Below, piece after piece: positions 45,912 to 58,793 of a DNA stretch of 64,000 nucleotides (positions are counted from its first letter, which is position 1; each line of letters opens with the position of its first letter). The stretch is from assembly GCA_949130495.1 (NCBI GenBank), contig OX422218.1:39239651-39303650 (forward strand), read 5' to 3'. A model generated the notes under the pieces. The model searched no databases. It was not told the DNA's origin and was given only the letters and a program-made list of their open reading frames with translations. The position numbers and the translations under genes are program-made. This DNA is from Sambucus nigra (lineage: Eukaryota > Streptophyta > Magnoliopsida > Dipsacales > Adoxaceae).

Positions 45912-46977
45912 CATATATTAAGAACTTGAACAAAAGATTATATATTGCAACATGTAAGGCCATGATATCCACAAAATCTTGTCATCTTTCGGGATTCACA
46001 TGGGTATCCACATGGGTAGTTCAATATTTTAAGTGGAAGCAATTATCGTTGATATTAGATATTGTTCCTAAATATTTGCAAATTTTTGCTGATACAAAAA
46101 TGAGTTGCGCAGTTATAAATGGTCTACTGGGTCTTGCAGATGAGTGTTCTTTTGTACTTCTTTAAGCACAACATTGGAATAAGAGAATCACTCCACACTT
46201 AAGCACATGTGAAAAGCTACCAAGCGTCCCAGTTTTTTACTCTCAAGTCACTCAATTATAACTGCTCTTAAATTTTTGCAAATTTTGCGAGATATAAAAC
46301 TGAGTTGCGCTGCTGACCGGAGAACTGCATGAAGTTTAAAATAGCCTCTGGGTTCTTGCAGATTGCTATTCTTTTGAACTTCTTTAACCATAACAATAGA
46401 AGAAGAGAATCACTTGCTACCTACTTTCTTAGTAAATAAGTTCTTAGTCGGGTTGTGTCGCATTTTCATTGTGTATTGTTCGTATTTGGTAACAAAAAAA
46501 TATCTTTAATCTGATCAGGTCGTGTTGTGTCACTTTGATTTGATAGTGCTCGTGATTGGTAAACAAATAAGATTTAGTTTCATGTTGCGCTTTCATTCGA
46601 TTTTGTTCATGTCTGGTAAAAAAAAATAAGATTTCATGTCACGCTCGCTAAAAAATAATTATCGTGGGATGTAAATAAAAAGAATGCAAAAAATTCAACT
46701 CGCGGTGATTCTATGGCATATTTTTTTAATATTATTTTACTTCTTATAAATTTGGTTTCGTAAATTTAAATTATATGGAAAAAGTGTTATATATATTATG
46801 TTTTATAAACACATCTAAGTTTAATTTTAATGCACATTCTTATGTGTGTAAATGTTTGTAAATGGTGAATGGCTATTCTCTTATACAAGGCAAAATAGGG
46901 TGTTCAAAGTATCATTATAAGAAATGACGGTGTCCTTTTCACAGTTATTATAATATTAGGGTATGATCGCCTTTATT
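45660..46977. repeat. Repeat zeta copy 3, with (AT)n insertion
   Basis: Direct copy of 37,465-38,340 and 41,500-42,300. The segment near 45,600-45,700 is repeated near 45,920-46,010 on both sides of (AT)n 45,830-45,906, indicating a local duplication. Carries the empty site of MITE M1 at 46,822-46,830. Frames with Tyr-Ile runs come from the microsatellite. Confidence 0.65.
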
Positions 46978-47907
46978 TTTCAAAGGAAAAAAATTATTAA
47001 TAACCAAATTGGAGAAAAAGCCTCTCCTAGTGGCTCTTACAAGCGGTGAAGAAAAAATAAATAACACTAAAATTTACAAGATCTTGTACGAGAAAAAGAA
47101 GACCTTAAATTATATTTAAGTGCCAATTTCTCCTCAGGAGTTAATGTCGAAAACTCCACTTAATAATTCTTGATTCTTTTCTTTTGAGAGTTATAGTCCA
47201 CCAAGTCATCTTCAGTGTTGCCTAGGATATCGAATGAATTGCTATCTTGTGTTTGAAGATGTATGTTTCTGCCTTTTTTAATAATTGAATCTTCAATAAA
47301 AGCCCTAGCTTTGGCTGAATTAGGACTCAGGCTGAATTAAGACTCATTCCTAAATCAAATTTGGGGAGCTCGACTTATAAATTCAACCCATGACTGATTA
47401 AATTTCATATATCCTCTAGAGCTGGCATTTCATCTTCAGAAATTGAATTATTATTCTCACTATTGACACTATCACAATAATCCACTATTTTAGATGCCAA
47501 TATAATTGATGATACCACGTCCACTATACGATCCGGTATCACTATTTTCCCCAGCTACCTGATTTAGAGTTTATGCCATGTGCATTAGTGATGGTATCAT
47601 ATTGAACAAGGCTTGTTTCAACCGGATTCTTGGGGGTATGCTCCGTATTATTTAGTAAATCTTTAGACGTCAGCAAGTCAAATTGTTATGAGCCACATGT
47701 GTAGTTGAGGTGTAATTTAATCTAGCTAACTATACGTGATTTTCCTGCTGAACAGGTGGATCCAAATTTTTTCCATTATTCACCACATGTACAGTTGGAG
47801 CTTCTTGACTTAAGGATATACAGGCACCTGCATCATTAGCCCTAACATCTAACCCAAAATTCTCTCAGGTAGAGATATGTTTGCCTACAAACTCTTTTTC
47901 CATCCGA
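46978..47907 (-). pseudogene. LINE alpha ORF1 C-terminal part and 3' end, middle copy
   Basis: Minus-strand continuation of the ORF at 47,908-48,684, containing the acidic C-terminal part (about 47,340-47,690) and the 3' end. Unlike the two outer copies, its 3' tail extends past aggct to an A-rich end near 46,978 (ttggttattaataa, tttgaaaaataaa), the most complete 3' terminus of this LINE in the window. Frame broken near 47,560 and 47,690. Confidence 0.65.
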
Positions 47908-48684
47908 TTATTCAAGTGAGTTCCATTTTTTTTTTTTTAAATGAAAATGTTTTTTCGTACCTTGGTTACAAACTCTTTGAGGTTTCCCTGATCCATGATG
48001 GGATTTATTCTTGACATTTTTACAATTTGAAATTGCGTGTCCAACACTTCTACCATAATCACAAAAAGGTAGTGTATCCACAAAGGAAACTTTTATTGGA
48101 ATTTTCTCATTTTCAACTTCAACCACCACAACAGTAGGAAGATTGAAAGAAAAATCAACTTCAATAATAACGCTAACATATAAACCATACTTTTGGTTAA
48201 TTGTAGATGAGTCGTTTCGAATGGGGATCCCAATGCCGCGAGCAATTTCCAATAATAATCTCTGGTGCCAAAAAACTACAGGTAAATCCAAAAATCGAAC
48301 CCAAACATGGACATATGAGGAAACAAAAGATGAGGGGTTAAAGTTTGGACACCAATGAATAATTTTAAAAAAGTAAATTTCTAATTTTAAGGGGCCAGGC
48401 ATCCATGCCCTAAAAAGATCTTCTTGAGAATCAATGTAAATAGTATAATATCCTTTACCTTTGGGAGTAAGCTTCAATGGATTTTGTGGCAGCCCTGTTT
48501 TTGAGGTAATTTTCGTGAACTCCTCTGTAGTTGGAACATGCTTGCCCTTCTCTAAAATCAACCTTCCCAACAATCTAGATTTAAAAGATCGAAGTGACTC
48601 CGTGTAGACATTTTCTGACATCTTAATAACAGGAGTGTCGTGATGATAGTGGGGCTGAGGTAGATCGTGAAAGTAAGAAGACAT
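47908..48684 (-). pseudogene. LINE alpha ORF1, best copy: DUF4283 plus degenerate zinc knuckle
   Basis: 258 residues open from MSSYFHDLPQPHYHH. DUF4283 spans residues ~25-150 (SFKSRLLGRLILEKGKHVP, LFRAWMPGPLKLEIYFFKI, PSSFVSSYVHVWVRFLDLPV). A zinc-knuckle position follows, CDYGRSVGHAISNC at ~220-233. The expected C-x2-C-x4-H-x4-C is C-x2-G-x4-H-x4-C: the second cysteine is Gly here and in the left copy, so the finger probably cannot bind zinc normally. It is immediately head to head with LINE beta (48,690 onward). Full-length plant ORF1 proteins are longer, and the stop at 47,908 removes the C-terminal part. Confidence 0.75.
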
Positions 48685-48689
48685 CTGTG

Positions 48690-49628
48690 AGGTTCCATGC
48701 GCGCCTCAGTGAGCCAGGCAATAGGTAGATTCGCGTGATGGGTCTTCCCCTGCACCTATGGGGGGAAGAAGTTTTTAAAGCTGTTGGTGATAAATGTGGA
48801 GGCTTTGCAAGAGTTGACCATGCTATCTTAATAGGGGAGGAGTTGCGCTGGGCTAGAATCCTCGTACATGGGATGGAGCTCCTCCCAACCAAAATAACCA
48901 TCGCTAGTGTGGGCTGGGTGTTTGTTTTAACCATCTGTGAGGACGTTCAGTTATGTATAAGTGGTGCTGTAGCAACTCAAATAGAGGAATGCATTTTGTT
49001 ATCATTCGAGGTTCCTCATGCAAATGGGCAACTTCAGACGACATACAATTCTAGAAAAGAGGTGAACTGTGTCGCCGTGGAGGTGCCTAAGCAGGCGGCG
49101 ACCTACGTAGCAGGTTGTGGTAAATGTGATGGAGGCAGGGAATTCGCACCTGGGCATGCTGAGCTGTATACTACGGACATTACGACTACGGTTTCGACAG
49201 CAACGCTCAAAACAGGAATAGGAGGGGAACTCATCGGAGGCATCATGGAGGAAAAACAAAAGGTCGTCAGCGAGGGAATACTGCAGACCGGTAAACCGGA
49301 TATAGGGGTAAGGAATACAAAGCTAATGCCGATTACTGCGTCAGCTGGATGGAAAGCCGACGATAGTAGCATCCCCGCACAGGTATGGGCGGCTGAGACA
49401 CTGTTGACCGATGGCGAGGACTCAGCATGGAACAAAGAGGACAGCCCTAGTTCAGACGCTGCACGCGTATGCAGGTCAGACTTGGAGTTGGGTCCAACAA
49501 AAATTGATCAGCGTGTAGGGTGTAAAGTATTTAATATAGTGAAAGACACTACAAAAGGGATAGAACCATATGTGAGTGGAACATTTATTAATTGTATAGA
49601 AGGGACAAAACAGGATGGAAGGGCATAG
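48690..49628 (+). pseudogene. LINE beta ORF1, DUF4283 end and long C-terminal region
   Basis: 297-residue open frame from 48,735. The coding match begins slightly upstream at the DUF4283 end (RFHARLSEP, then RVMGLPLHLWGE in the copy at 60,456). It continues KAVGDKCGGFARVDHAILIG and ILVHGMELLPTKITIASVGW, followed by the charged C-terminal region also seen at 6,971, 32,262, 52,570 and 60,864. The N-terminal half of DUF4283 is missing at the junction with LINE alpha. A TAG near 49,626 ends it; the copy at 61,308-62,030 is open there. RNA-binding ORF1 product of a non-LTR retrotransposon, inferred from the family. Confidence 0.72.
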
Positions 49629-49649
49629 TGCCACATTGACAACGCATGT

Positions 49650-50185
49650 GTGGAAAAAAATAGTTTATTTAAGGAAAAAGGGTGGATTTCTGTAAAGGGT
49701 AATAAAGATCTCAATAATCAGTCTCTAGATGGTGGGGTAGAATTATTAGATAGCAATAGTAGGGTATCTGTCTGTACTCATATATCACTTTCGGCTTATG
49801 CGGAATTGGAAAATGATTGCGCGGGGGTTATTCGTGAAAGGGATGTACAAGTGGAAAATTATTTAGTCAGTGGCGGATCTCGGGGGATCGAAACCAGGAA
49901 GAAATTATTTATTTTAGCCAGGCAAAGGGTTAAACAAGTGGCAGTTAATGGGAGGATCCCTATTTCAGGTGTCAAAACTACGCATGTTGTCAATATGGGT
50001 GGATTTGTCAACTCAGACTAGGGGACAATGTGTGAGGATTATAAAGAATGTTGTTCTAACAAACGTGGTGGTTTATTAAACAATTTGTGCAACAATAGCA
50101 TGGGGACCATACCAAATTCCAAGAAAAAATATCATGTGTCACGGGGGCATTATGATGGAGGCAATAAAATCAGAGAGAGGAGTTA
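49650..50185 (+). pseudogene. LINE beta ORF1 distal part, middle copy
   Basis: 49,650-50,021 continues the ORF1 reading (ISVKGNKDLNNQSLDGGVEL, RQRVKQVAVNGRIPISGVKT) to a stop. The matching 61,308-62,030 extends ~70 residues further. After 50,030 the homologous DNA continues but out of frame. Confidence 0.65.
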
Positions 50186-50206
50186 AGGAAAAAGCACGGG
50201 TCAGAG

Positions 50207-50930
50207 GTGTTCATTGAAAAAAATAAAGGGAAGAATGACATTTATCTCGGAACGTCCTTGTCAAATCTCAAAAATATTAAGGCGTTTAGTAGTGTGAGAA
50301 AAAAAGGAATAAAAGGCATGGCAATGGGGCAATGTAGTGAGTGGGAAAAAGCGATGGTGGTGGCTAGCGAAATGTCGACGGGGGATAGTAAAAAAGAGGA
50401 TGCGTCTTTTCAGGAACAAAACGATTCGAGACTATTGGTAGAGTTAGAGATTCCAAACCATGAAGAAATTATTAATACTAATGAGGAAGAAGGCTGGGAC
50501 GAAGATCCGATGGGATGGAGGGAGGACTTATTAGGATCTTTAGCAACGATGCGGGAATTGTTTTTAAGGGGTGCGAGATGGAGGGGGCCTTCCTTTCTGT
50601 GTGGGAGGCGACTTCAATGTGGTGCGATTCGGAACTGAAAGAAGCAACGGTGATAGAATTGATCGATATATGAGAGATTTCTCTGATTTCATTAACGAGA
50701 TGGAGCTAATGGACTTACCCCTAGAAGGGGGTTTGTTTACCTGGTCGAGCCTCAGGGATATGTTGTCTTTATCTCGACTAGAAAGATTTCTTATATCATA
50801 GGGTTAGGAGGAGCATTTTCCTGGTGTAATCTAGTCTTGTTTACCTAGGTTGACGTCGGATCATTGTCCTATTCTTCTTGAATGTGGGGGATGGAGGTAA
50901 TCTAGTCTTGTAATCTAGTCTTGTTTACTC
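50207..50930 (+). pseudogene. LINE beta ORF1-end/ORF2 endonuclease fragment, middle copy
   Basis: A 143-residue acidic frame (50,207-50,638) is overlapped by 50,571-50,801, which reads FCVGGDFNVVRFGTERSNGD and LPLEGGLFTWSS. GGDFN is the conserved catalytic motif of the LINE apurinic-type endonuclease. The endonuclease N-terminus is missing, so ORF1 and ORF2 are joined by a deletion. The copy ends near 50,930, where the outer inverted repeat begins (50,960). Confidence 0.72.
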
Positions 50931-52569
50931 TATGTACATATATACATATTTTGCATCTAATAATTACAACTAGGAATTAGGTTATAAATCTACAGTATAT
51001 GTGTAAATGGGTCCAATGAGAAAATGAATTAATTAAAAGAATTAAATTTCAATGTTCCCCTTAAAAAAAAGATTGTATGAGAGATTTTTTATTATTTTTT
51101 TCAAATTATAACAAGATAAAGTCGAAACATTCTTTGGGTCCGGGAATGTGGGTCCGCTCCAGCGGCACTAATTAATGGCAATTTTTTTTCATTAGTTAAA
51201 AAAACTGTTTAATAGATTTTTTTTATTAATAAACATAGCTTTTATTATTTAAGAAAAAAATATTTTTTTCATAATTTTAATTAAAAGTTGTTTAATTTTA
51301 ATGAAAAAATGTTTTTTTATAAAAAAAACTGTTTTTTTTTTTTGTATCAAAAACTATTTTATATCCACAAAATAATACAAAACTTAAAATAAAAAAGAAA
51401 AAAAAAAGAAAACCCAAATGCGGTCGCCAGACGGGCTACAAGGCGGTACATATAAACTTTCACTTCTATAAATACAAGAAATATCTTCATTTTAAATATT
51501 GAGTGAAAGAATAGTTTTAAATACTTTATATTCCTAATCGAGTCGCACAGAGTATCAAAGATTATCGGATCGTGGGACACGCATATTGAGAGATCATTTC
51601 ATTTTGGAAGATAGACTCTCATTTTTCATTATTGTAACTCAAGATATGAATGCGTCTGAGTACCCATGATACTTCAATTGATATTTCTTACGAATTTGAG
51701 TACTTCTGATGAACCAACTCATTTGAATGCCTATCATGAATTTTTTTACTACCAAAACTCCAATGATACACCTGATAAATTGAATACCCGATCCAACACC
51801 ATTTCCTGAATACTAATTTTATAACTCGCATGATGAAACCACAAACACTATTTGCCCTATTTTATTTTCTTCAACTAAACTCACACGCTTCTCAACATTG
51901 GCATTCACTATCTCCTATATCTTCCACACACGCCAAACCAAAATCGTCTTCCACTACTATTTATAACAAAAAATTTAGGACATTCTAAAATCCGTAAGAT
52001 ATATCTACTTAAGACTCATAATTATGTTTTTGGGTTGAATTCTTGTTGAGTTTTGTTGTTTATATAACGTAACACAATATTATAAAGTACTTAAATTGTT
52101 CAGAAAAGTTTACACTTTGATATGTTGTCGAATTTGTCATCAATTATTTTAATAGTCAAATGAAAAAATATATTTTGCATCTAATAATTACAACTAGATA
52201 TTAGGTTATAAATCTTTAGCATATGTGTAAATGGGACCAATGAGAATACGAATTCCATAAAAGAATTAAATTTCAATGTTCCCCTTAAAAAACAGATTGT
52301 ATTAGAGAATTTTTTTTATATTTTTAAATTTAGAACAAGATAGAGTCAAAACATTATTTGGGAGTGGGAATGTGGGTCCGCTCCAATGGCACTAATTAAT
52401 CGCGATATTTTTTCATTAATTAAAAAACACTTTTATACATTTTTTTATTAATAAACATAGTTTTTATTATGTATAATTTTTTAAATTTTAATTAAAAGTT
52501 GTTTAACTTTAATAAAAAAACTTTTTTTTAATATAAAAAACTGTTTTTATTGTAGAATTTAATAACTCA
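50931..52569. repeat. Inverted copies of 1.2-kb units B (partial) and A
   Basis: 50,960-51,360 pairs with 9,035-9,440 and 51,360-52,560 with 7,800-9,030, inverted. This is the inner end of the right arm of the outer inverted repeat. The frame 51,359-51,580 (minus) is the counterpart of the frame at 8,813 and is not considered a gene. Confidence 0.72.
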
Positions 52570-53446
52570 ATACTTCAGACGACATACAATTCTAGAAAAA
52601 GAAGTGAACTGTGTCGCCGTGGAGGTGTCGAAGCAGGCGACGACCTACGTAGCGGGTTGTGGTAAATGCGATGGAGGCAGGGAATTCGCACCTGGGCATG
52701 CTGAGGTGTATACAACGGACATTACGACTACGGCTTCGATAGCCACGCTAAAAAAAAGAACAGGAGGGGAACTCCTCGGAGGCATCATGGAGGAGAAACA
52801 AAAGGTCGTCAACGAGGGAATACTGCAGACCAGTAAACCGGAGAGAGGGGTAGGGAATGCGAAGCTTGTGACGATTATGGCGTCAGTTGGAATGAAAGCC
52901 GACGACACTAGCATCCCCGCCCAGGGATGGACGGTTGAGACACTGTTGCCCGATGGCGAGGACTCATCATGGAACAAAGCGGACAACCCCAGTTCAGACG
53001 CTGCATGAGTATGCAGGCCAGACTTGGAGTTTGGTCCAACCGAAATTGATCAGCGTGTAGGGTGCAAAGTATTTAATATAGTGAAAGACATTACAAAAGG
53101 GATAGAACCGGGTGTGAGTGGAACAGTTATTAATTGTATAGAAGGGACAAAAAAGGATGGAAGGGCACAGTGCCACATTGACAATGCATGTGTGGAAAAA
53201 AATATTTTATTTAAGGAAAAATGGGGGATTTCTGTAAAGGGTAAAGAAGATCTCAATAATCACTCTCTAGATAGTGGGGAAGAATTATTAAATAGCAACA
53301 GTAGGGTATTTGGACTAGTGGGTGACTTAGTAACCTTTTGGACTAGGTTTAAGTATTTGGACTTGTACGATGAGAGTTGTTGCGCTAAACATATTACATG
53401 GAATATTCGGGATGATACTATGATACGTCTGAGAGTTAAGATATAG
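52570..53446 (+). pseudogene. LINE beta ORF1 C-terminal remnant, right-arm copy
   Basis: Inverted partner of 6,971-7,799. Open 52,604-53,008, then a TGA (gctgcatgagta, where other copies have gctgcacgcgta), open again 53,024-53,446 ending KHITWNIRDDT. The left partner has no stop there, so this mutation followed the duplication or gene conversion. Confidence 0.7.
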
Positions 53447-53571
53447 GGCTAGTGTAGACCTATATTAATACGATGATTACCTAAGTTGTCTGATTACTTA
53501 GTATATGGATTACTATGTGTATGACATACCTACCATATTTGCTATCACGGGAGGTTGAAAAACCAAACGCT

Positions 53572-53926
53572 GAGGGAGCGAACATGTATACAGGAAGTAT
53601 ACAAAGCATAAAAAAATAAGGGCAACTTGAAAAAAACAGACAGATACCCCGTCATACAAATTCCTAAACTATACCCCCGGTCTTATCTCCTTCATAAACT
53701 CAACGACCTCCTGAGTCGTGACGGAGATCTTCCCCTTGGACCAGCTAAGAAGGTTGCTTAAAAATAGATAACGAAGTCTCGAAGTCGCCAACTCAATACC
53801 TTCGAAACAACGAGTATTCCTCTCCTTCCATATCATCGACATAATGCAATGAGGAACCAAATGCCAAACCCGTTTGTCTCCCTCCCACCCCCAATGAGGC
53901 TTCCACGCCTCTAAAAGAGACTTCAC
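53572..53926 (-). pseudogene. LINE gamma ORF2 tail and 3' UTR, right-arm copy
   Basis: Counterpart of 6,085-6,483: WHLVPHCIMSMIWKERNTRCF, then the tail and the 3' UTR (cgctgagggagcg, tgtatacaggaagtatac). Its A-rich 3' end abuts gggaggttg at about 53,570, deleting the segment equal to 6,484-6,817. Confidence 0.72.
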
Positions 53927-54620
53927 AGATGCTTTGAACTCTTCCTGCCAAACTCGTTTTCAAACATCACTTCCTGCCAGAAACCTTTGTCACCACAACC
54001 GATCCAAATTCTCTTTGAACTCTTCTTTGTAAGATCTGCCTCAAGACACACACGAGCAACGCTTGGTCTATTAATCTCCACAGTGGAAGCACCAGTTTTT
54101 AGAGGTTTTCCAATCAGTTGTGCAATGGAATACAAAGATGATTTTGAGAAAAAATGAATGGGTAAATGAGGAAAAGACACCCATATGGGAGTGAGGTTAC
54201 TCTCAATCTCTGGACAAAAATAAGGTGTCCATTTGAATATCCTCATTGGGAATCTTCCAATATGCCAAGAGTCCTTCATCCACATCCTTGTAAAATCTTC
54301 TCCAGACTTTAACCTGATTAAAACATTCTTGTGATCCAATAAACCTACATTAAAAGAAGTTTTGAGAGAAAAAGTTTAAAAACTTGAGTTATAACATCCA
54401 TAGAAGGTCTTCCATGAGAGAACTTGCTAATGAAAGCATATTGAAAAGCTTTAGCAAGGGTTTTAATATCATCATCAGAAAACATAACAATAGGTTATCC
54501 TTTGTAAGTTGTTGGTTTCTTGAGGACAATATCATGGTTACAAGAGGAAAAATATACTACAGAAGCAAAGGAACGATTCCAGACATTTTTGGTATCTGGA
54601 ACCAATAATAAAAATATACT
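53923..54620 (-). pseudogene. LINE gamma ORF1 (DUF4283), right-arm copy
   Basis: Open 53,923-54,339 (138 residues): HKNVLIRLKSGEDFTRMW, SWHIGRFPMRIFKWTPYFCP, PIWVSFPHLPIHFF, IGKPLKTGAS, RPSVARVCLEADL. The domain start continues in another frame to about 54,600. It keeps a sense codon where the left copy has a TGA, so it is the less damaged copy, but it still shows a frameshift before 54,339. Confidence 0.75.
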
Positions 54621-55249
54621 ATAGAATCAACATTTGTTACGAAACCAATAATAAATATATATGAAATCGATGGTCATCATAAAAGTTTCAAATGCATAAA
54701 TACGCATGTAAAACGTCTAAAACTTGAAGAATGTGGGAATGTAAAGCATGTTGAAAAGTCGGCTAACCAACGTGCAACATCGTTTACATCGATTGGCCAA
54801 AATTTCCTTGGAGGTGTGTGTCGGTTGGCTAATGTTCATCATTTCAGAGTCGATTGGCCGACTTGACTTTGTACATTGTGTCGGCTGACCAACGTGCATC
54901 GTCGTTTGGGATACTGTGACTTTATAACCAAAATATAATATACATATATGATATCAAATAATTTATTAGACAAAATACATATTGTTTTAAAAATGAAGTT
55001 CACACCTGTTTCAAAATCAGCACTACAAGTGTAACAATGTCCAAGGACTTCATTTTTGTACCGCAATCGCCCCAATTTTCATTTTACATTTTATGGGAAG
55101 AAAAAGAAATCTATCAAAATATGGTACTAAATTAAAATAATTACTCAAGTAAAAAACTGATGTTGCAAAAATTGAATCTAGGGTCTGAAAATACCACGTA
55201 CAAATCAATGTATAGAATAAGCATCACGATGAAACCACATTCTGCAGCG
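54621..55249. repeat. Dispersed repeat with minisatellite, inverted copy
   Basis: Pairs with 4,748-5,410. Minisatellite units (gtcggctaaccaacgtgc, gtcggttggctaatgtt, gtcgattggccgac) are at 54,760-54,910. Confidence 0.65.
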
Positions 55250-56750
55250 TCCTCATAAGAGGCACGAACACTTCACCTGAGACTAATGTAACACGTAGGA
55301 ACTTACCGCGTAGTCAAGACACTCTCGTTTCGAGAATACGACGGTAATTTGTAAAAATCTAGACTTAGGCTAAAAAATATGCCGTTAGAGGGTTTAAAAG
55401 GCAAAACTTCCCCTAAGCGGCCCAGTAAGAGCCACAAACACCTCCCACGGGACCAACGTAACACGTAGCGACTTACCACGTAACCACTAGACTCTCAGGT
55501 TGAGAATACGAGAATAGTTTGTAAAATTTAGACATAGGCATAAAACATGACTTTAGACGGTGAAAGTCCAAAACAACGGCCAAACGACCCCGTGAGAGGC
55601 ACGAACACCTCACACGAGATCAATGTAACATGTAGGAACTTACAGCGTAGTCACGAGACTCTCGTTTCGAGAATACGATGATAATTTGTAAAAAAATAGA
55701 CTGAGGCTTAAAAATATGCTGTTAGCGGTTGAAAACCCAAAATAGCCCTTAAATGACCCCGTAAGAGGCACATACACCTCCCAACAGGATAAACTTAATA
55801 CATAGGGACTTACCACGTAGTCACGCGACTGCCAGTTTGAGAATACGATGATAATTTGCAAAATTTAGACATAGGCTTAAAACATGAATTTAGAGGATGA
55901 AAATCCAAAATAATTCCCAAGCGACCTCGTAAGAGGCACGAACACTTCACACGAGACCAATGTAACACGTAAGAACTTATCGCGTAGTCACAAGACTCAC
56001 GTTTCGAGAATAAGATGATAATTTACAAAAATCTAGACTTAGGCTTAAGAATATGCCATTAGTGGGTGAAAACCCAAAACAATGCCTAAAGTGTCCCCTA
56101 AGAGGAACGAACACCTCCCACGGGACCAACATAACCCGTAGGGACTTACCTCATAGCCACGGGACTCTCGGGTTGAGAATATGAGGATAATTTGCAAAAT
56201 TTAGACTTTGACTTGAAACATGACTTTAGAAGGTGAAAATCCAAAATAACGGCCAAACGACCCCGTAAGAGGCACGAACACCTCACACGAGTACAATGTA
56301 ACACGTATGAACTTACAGCGTAGTCACGAGAATGGTTTCAAGAATACGATGATAATGTACAAAAATCTTGACTTAGGCTTAAAAATATGTCATTAGAGGG
56401 CGAAAACCCATAACAACCCCTAAACGGCCCCGTAAGAGGCACGAACACCTCCCACGGGACAAACTTAACACATGGGGACTTACCACATAGACACGGGACT
56501 CTTGGGTTGAGGATACAATGATAATTTGCAAAATTTGGACTTTGCATAAAACATGACTTTAGAGGGTTAAAATCCAAAACGAGGCCCAAACGACCCCGTA
56601 AGAGGCACGAACACCTCACACGAGACCAATGTAACACGTAGGAACTTACCACGTAGTCACGATACTCTCGTTTCGAAAATACGACGATAATTTGTGAAAA
56701 TCTAGACTTAGGCTTAAAACATGTCGTTAATGGGTGAAAACTAAAAATAG
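55250..56750. repeat. Alternating A/B satellite array, inverted copy
   Basis: Mirror image of 3,272-4,747 with the same alternation (cctcacacgag for A, cctcccacggga for B) and the same truncated unit near 55,600-55,740. The array was therefore copied as one block rather than amplified separately. Confidence 0.85.
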
Positions 56751-57774
56751 CTTCAACCGGGTGAACCTTTTTATCGATTGAGTTATTTTTTAGCTTATTT
56801 ATGTTTAATCGTTGGAGTTCATGTCGTTGAGATTATTTAAATGATAAAACATGTTGGATTTCTTGAATAAACAAAGGAAACTCTACTGATTTTTTTTGAA
56901 ATTATTAGTGTTTTAAATTGATTAACTCAAACATAAATTTGGGAAACATGTTGAGAACTTGGGGTGGAGCGTATAACTAAAGTAAGACCATTATTGGAAG
57001 GGAGTTGTTGATTATTTATTTATGGATTTTGTTGATGTCGTTGAGTTTATTTAAATGATAAAACATGTTGGATTTCTTGAATAAAAAAAGGAAACTCTGT
57101 CGATTTTTTTTGAAATTATTCAGTGTTTTAATTTGATTAACTTAAACATAAGTTTATGAAACATGTCGAGAACTGGGGTGGAGCGTGTAACTAAAGTAAG
57201 ACCATTGTTGGAAGGGATTTGTTGATTATTTTTTATGGCTTTTTTTGATGTCTCCGAGCTAATTTTAAATGTTAAAACAGGTTGAATATCGTGAATAAAC
57301 AAAGGAAACTATGTCGAAATTTTCTAAATTTATGAAGCGTTGAAAATTGATTAATTCAAACATATCCGAATTTGAAAATTGAACGTCGAGGCGCAAAAAT
57401 GTAAAACGACTATCAAAAATAGCAAAAAGAGACACACTTATGATAAAAGTAGATTTTTTTTTCATATTATATAATCCAATTATGGTTAACACGTGTGTAT
57501 TTGTTTCTTGTCACAAATTGATGATGGATTTCATTGCGCTAGTTTATTGGATGACTCAAAGTTTCTTGTGAAATGTGTATTATTTTTGTAGTTGGTGTTA
57601 TTTTGAACATTTGTTGTAATCATATTCATTTGAATGAAATGAATTGTCTTTAACGAAGAATTGTAGAATTGAATATGGAGTCATTTTATGTGATAGTTTG
57701 GATGCACATTTATACAGGTTATATCATGGCCAAAATTTATATATATGCATCTTGCAATCTTCTTTTGGAATTAT
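56751..57774. repeat. Inverted 214-bp tandem repeat and flanking sequence
   Basis: Pairs with 2,264-3,271. Tandem copies are at about 56,820-57,310, then unique-looking sequence to 57,774. No gene. Confidence 0.65.
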
Positions 57775-58297
57775 TTACAGAAAAAAATATGTTTTAGCGA
57801 CATAACGTGGGTGTTTCTAAAAATCAAATCATATTTTGAATAATGACTTTTAGTGGCACTATAAATGACATTTAGCAACATAGAGTGTCGCCTAATTAGA
57901 TGACATTTTGCGACAAGTTTATAATGTCGCCTAAAAGGAGACATTCTGCGACATGCTATGTATGTCGCCTAAAATATGACATTCCGCGACAGGTATGGCA
58001 TGTCACGTAAAGAATGACATTCCGCGACATGTCATTATGTCATAAAAGGTAAGGTATTTTTAATATAAAAAATAAATATTAATATGTATTTTAATAAATA
58101 TATACATTTCGCGACATGTATCCTATCGCGATTGGTATATACATTCCACGACATAGATATGTATGTCGTGGAATACATTCCCAGACGGCGCTACCACGGC
58201 AGGCAGTCTTATATCGCAAAATGTCTTTTGCGACATAATTAATATATTTCGTGACATAGTTTATGAGTTGCGAAATGTGTTTTTTCTTGTGATAGTC
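57775..58297. mobile_element. CACTA-like subterminal block, inverted copy
   Basis: Counterpart of 1,817-2,263 but about 75 bp longer, because it has extra units of the gacatt(c/t)(c/t)gcgacat type around 57,900-58,000. The terminus tttttcttgtgatag is at about 58,281-58,295. Confidence 0.5.
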
Positions 58298-58793
58298 TTG
58301 ATTAAAAAAATAATTAAAAAAAGAAAAGAAAAAATAACGATGTCATTTCAAAACTGTGTTATAAAGTTACGGAGTGGTCTTTTGAGACACTAATTACAAC
58401 GTAATTTTACAAGAGTTCACAACTTTAAATTAACAAAAGTCATAGCGTTTTTCAAGCGTAATATTTCAAAATTGTTTTATTTTAAACTGTAGAGCTAAAT
58501 AAGTATTTTGTGAAATAATATTACTGTAATTACGTAGTCGTCATAATTACAATATCATTTTAATTGAATAATATTGGTATTATTTTAAACAAATGACATT
58601 GTTATATAAACAAATCATTTCATTATTTTAGAGTAAACCACGATGTCAGTTTAACAAAAATTGTTCCTATTGTAATTTTAATATAACTTATAAGTTTGAC
58701 TTTTATTTAAATTTTACAGTTTTCTAAAAAAAAATCAAATTAGTAATTATGATATTTGAGTAGTCTGTTATATGTTATATATTTGAGTAGCCT
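58298..58793. repeat. Dispersed AT-rich repeat, inverted copy
   Basis: Pairs with 1,331-1,816. The same sequence recurs at 39,225-39,660. No gene. Confidence 0.65.
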
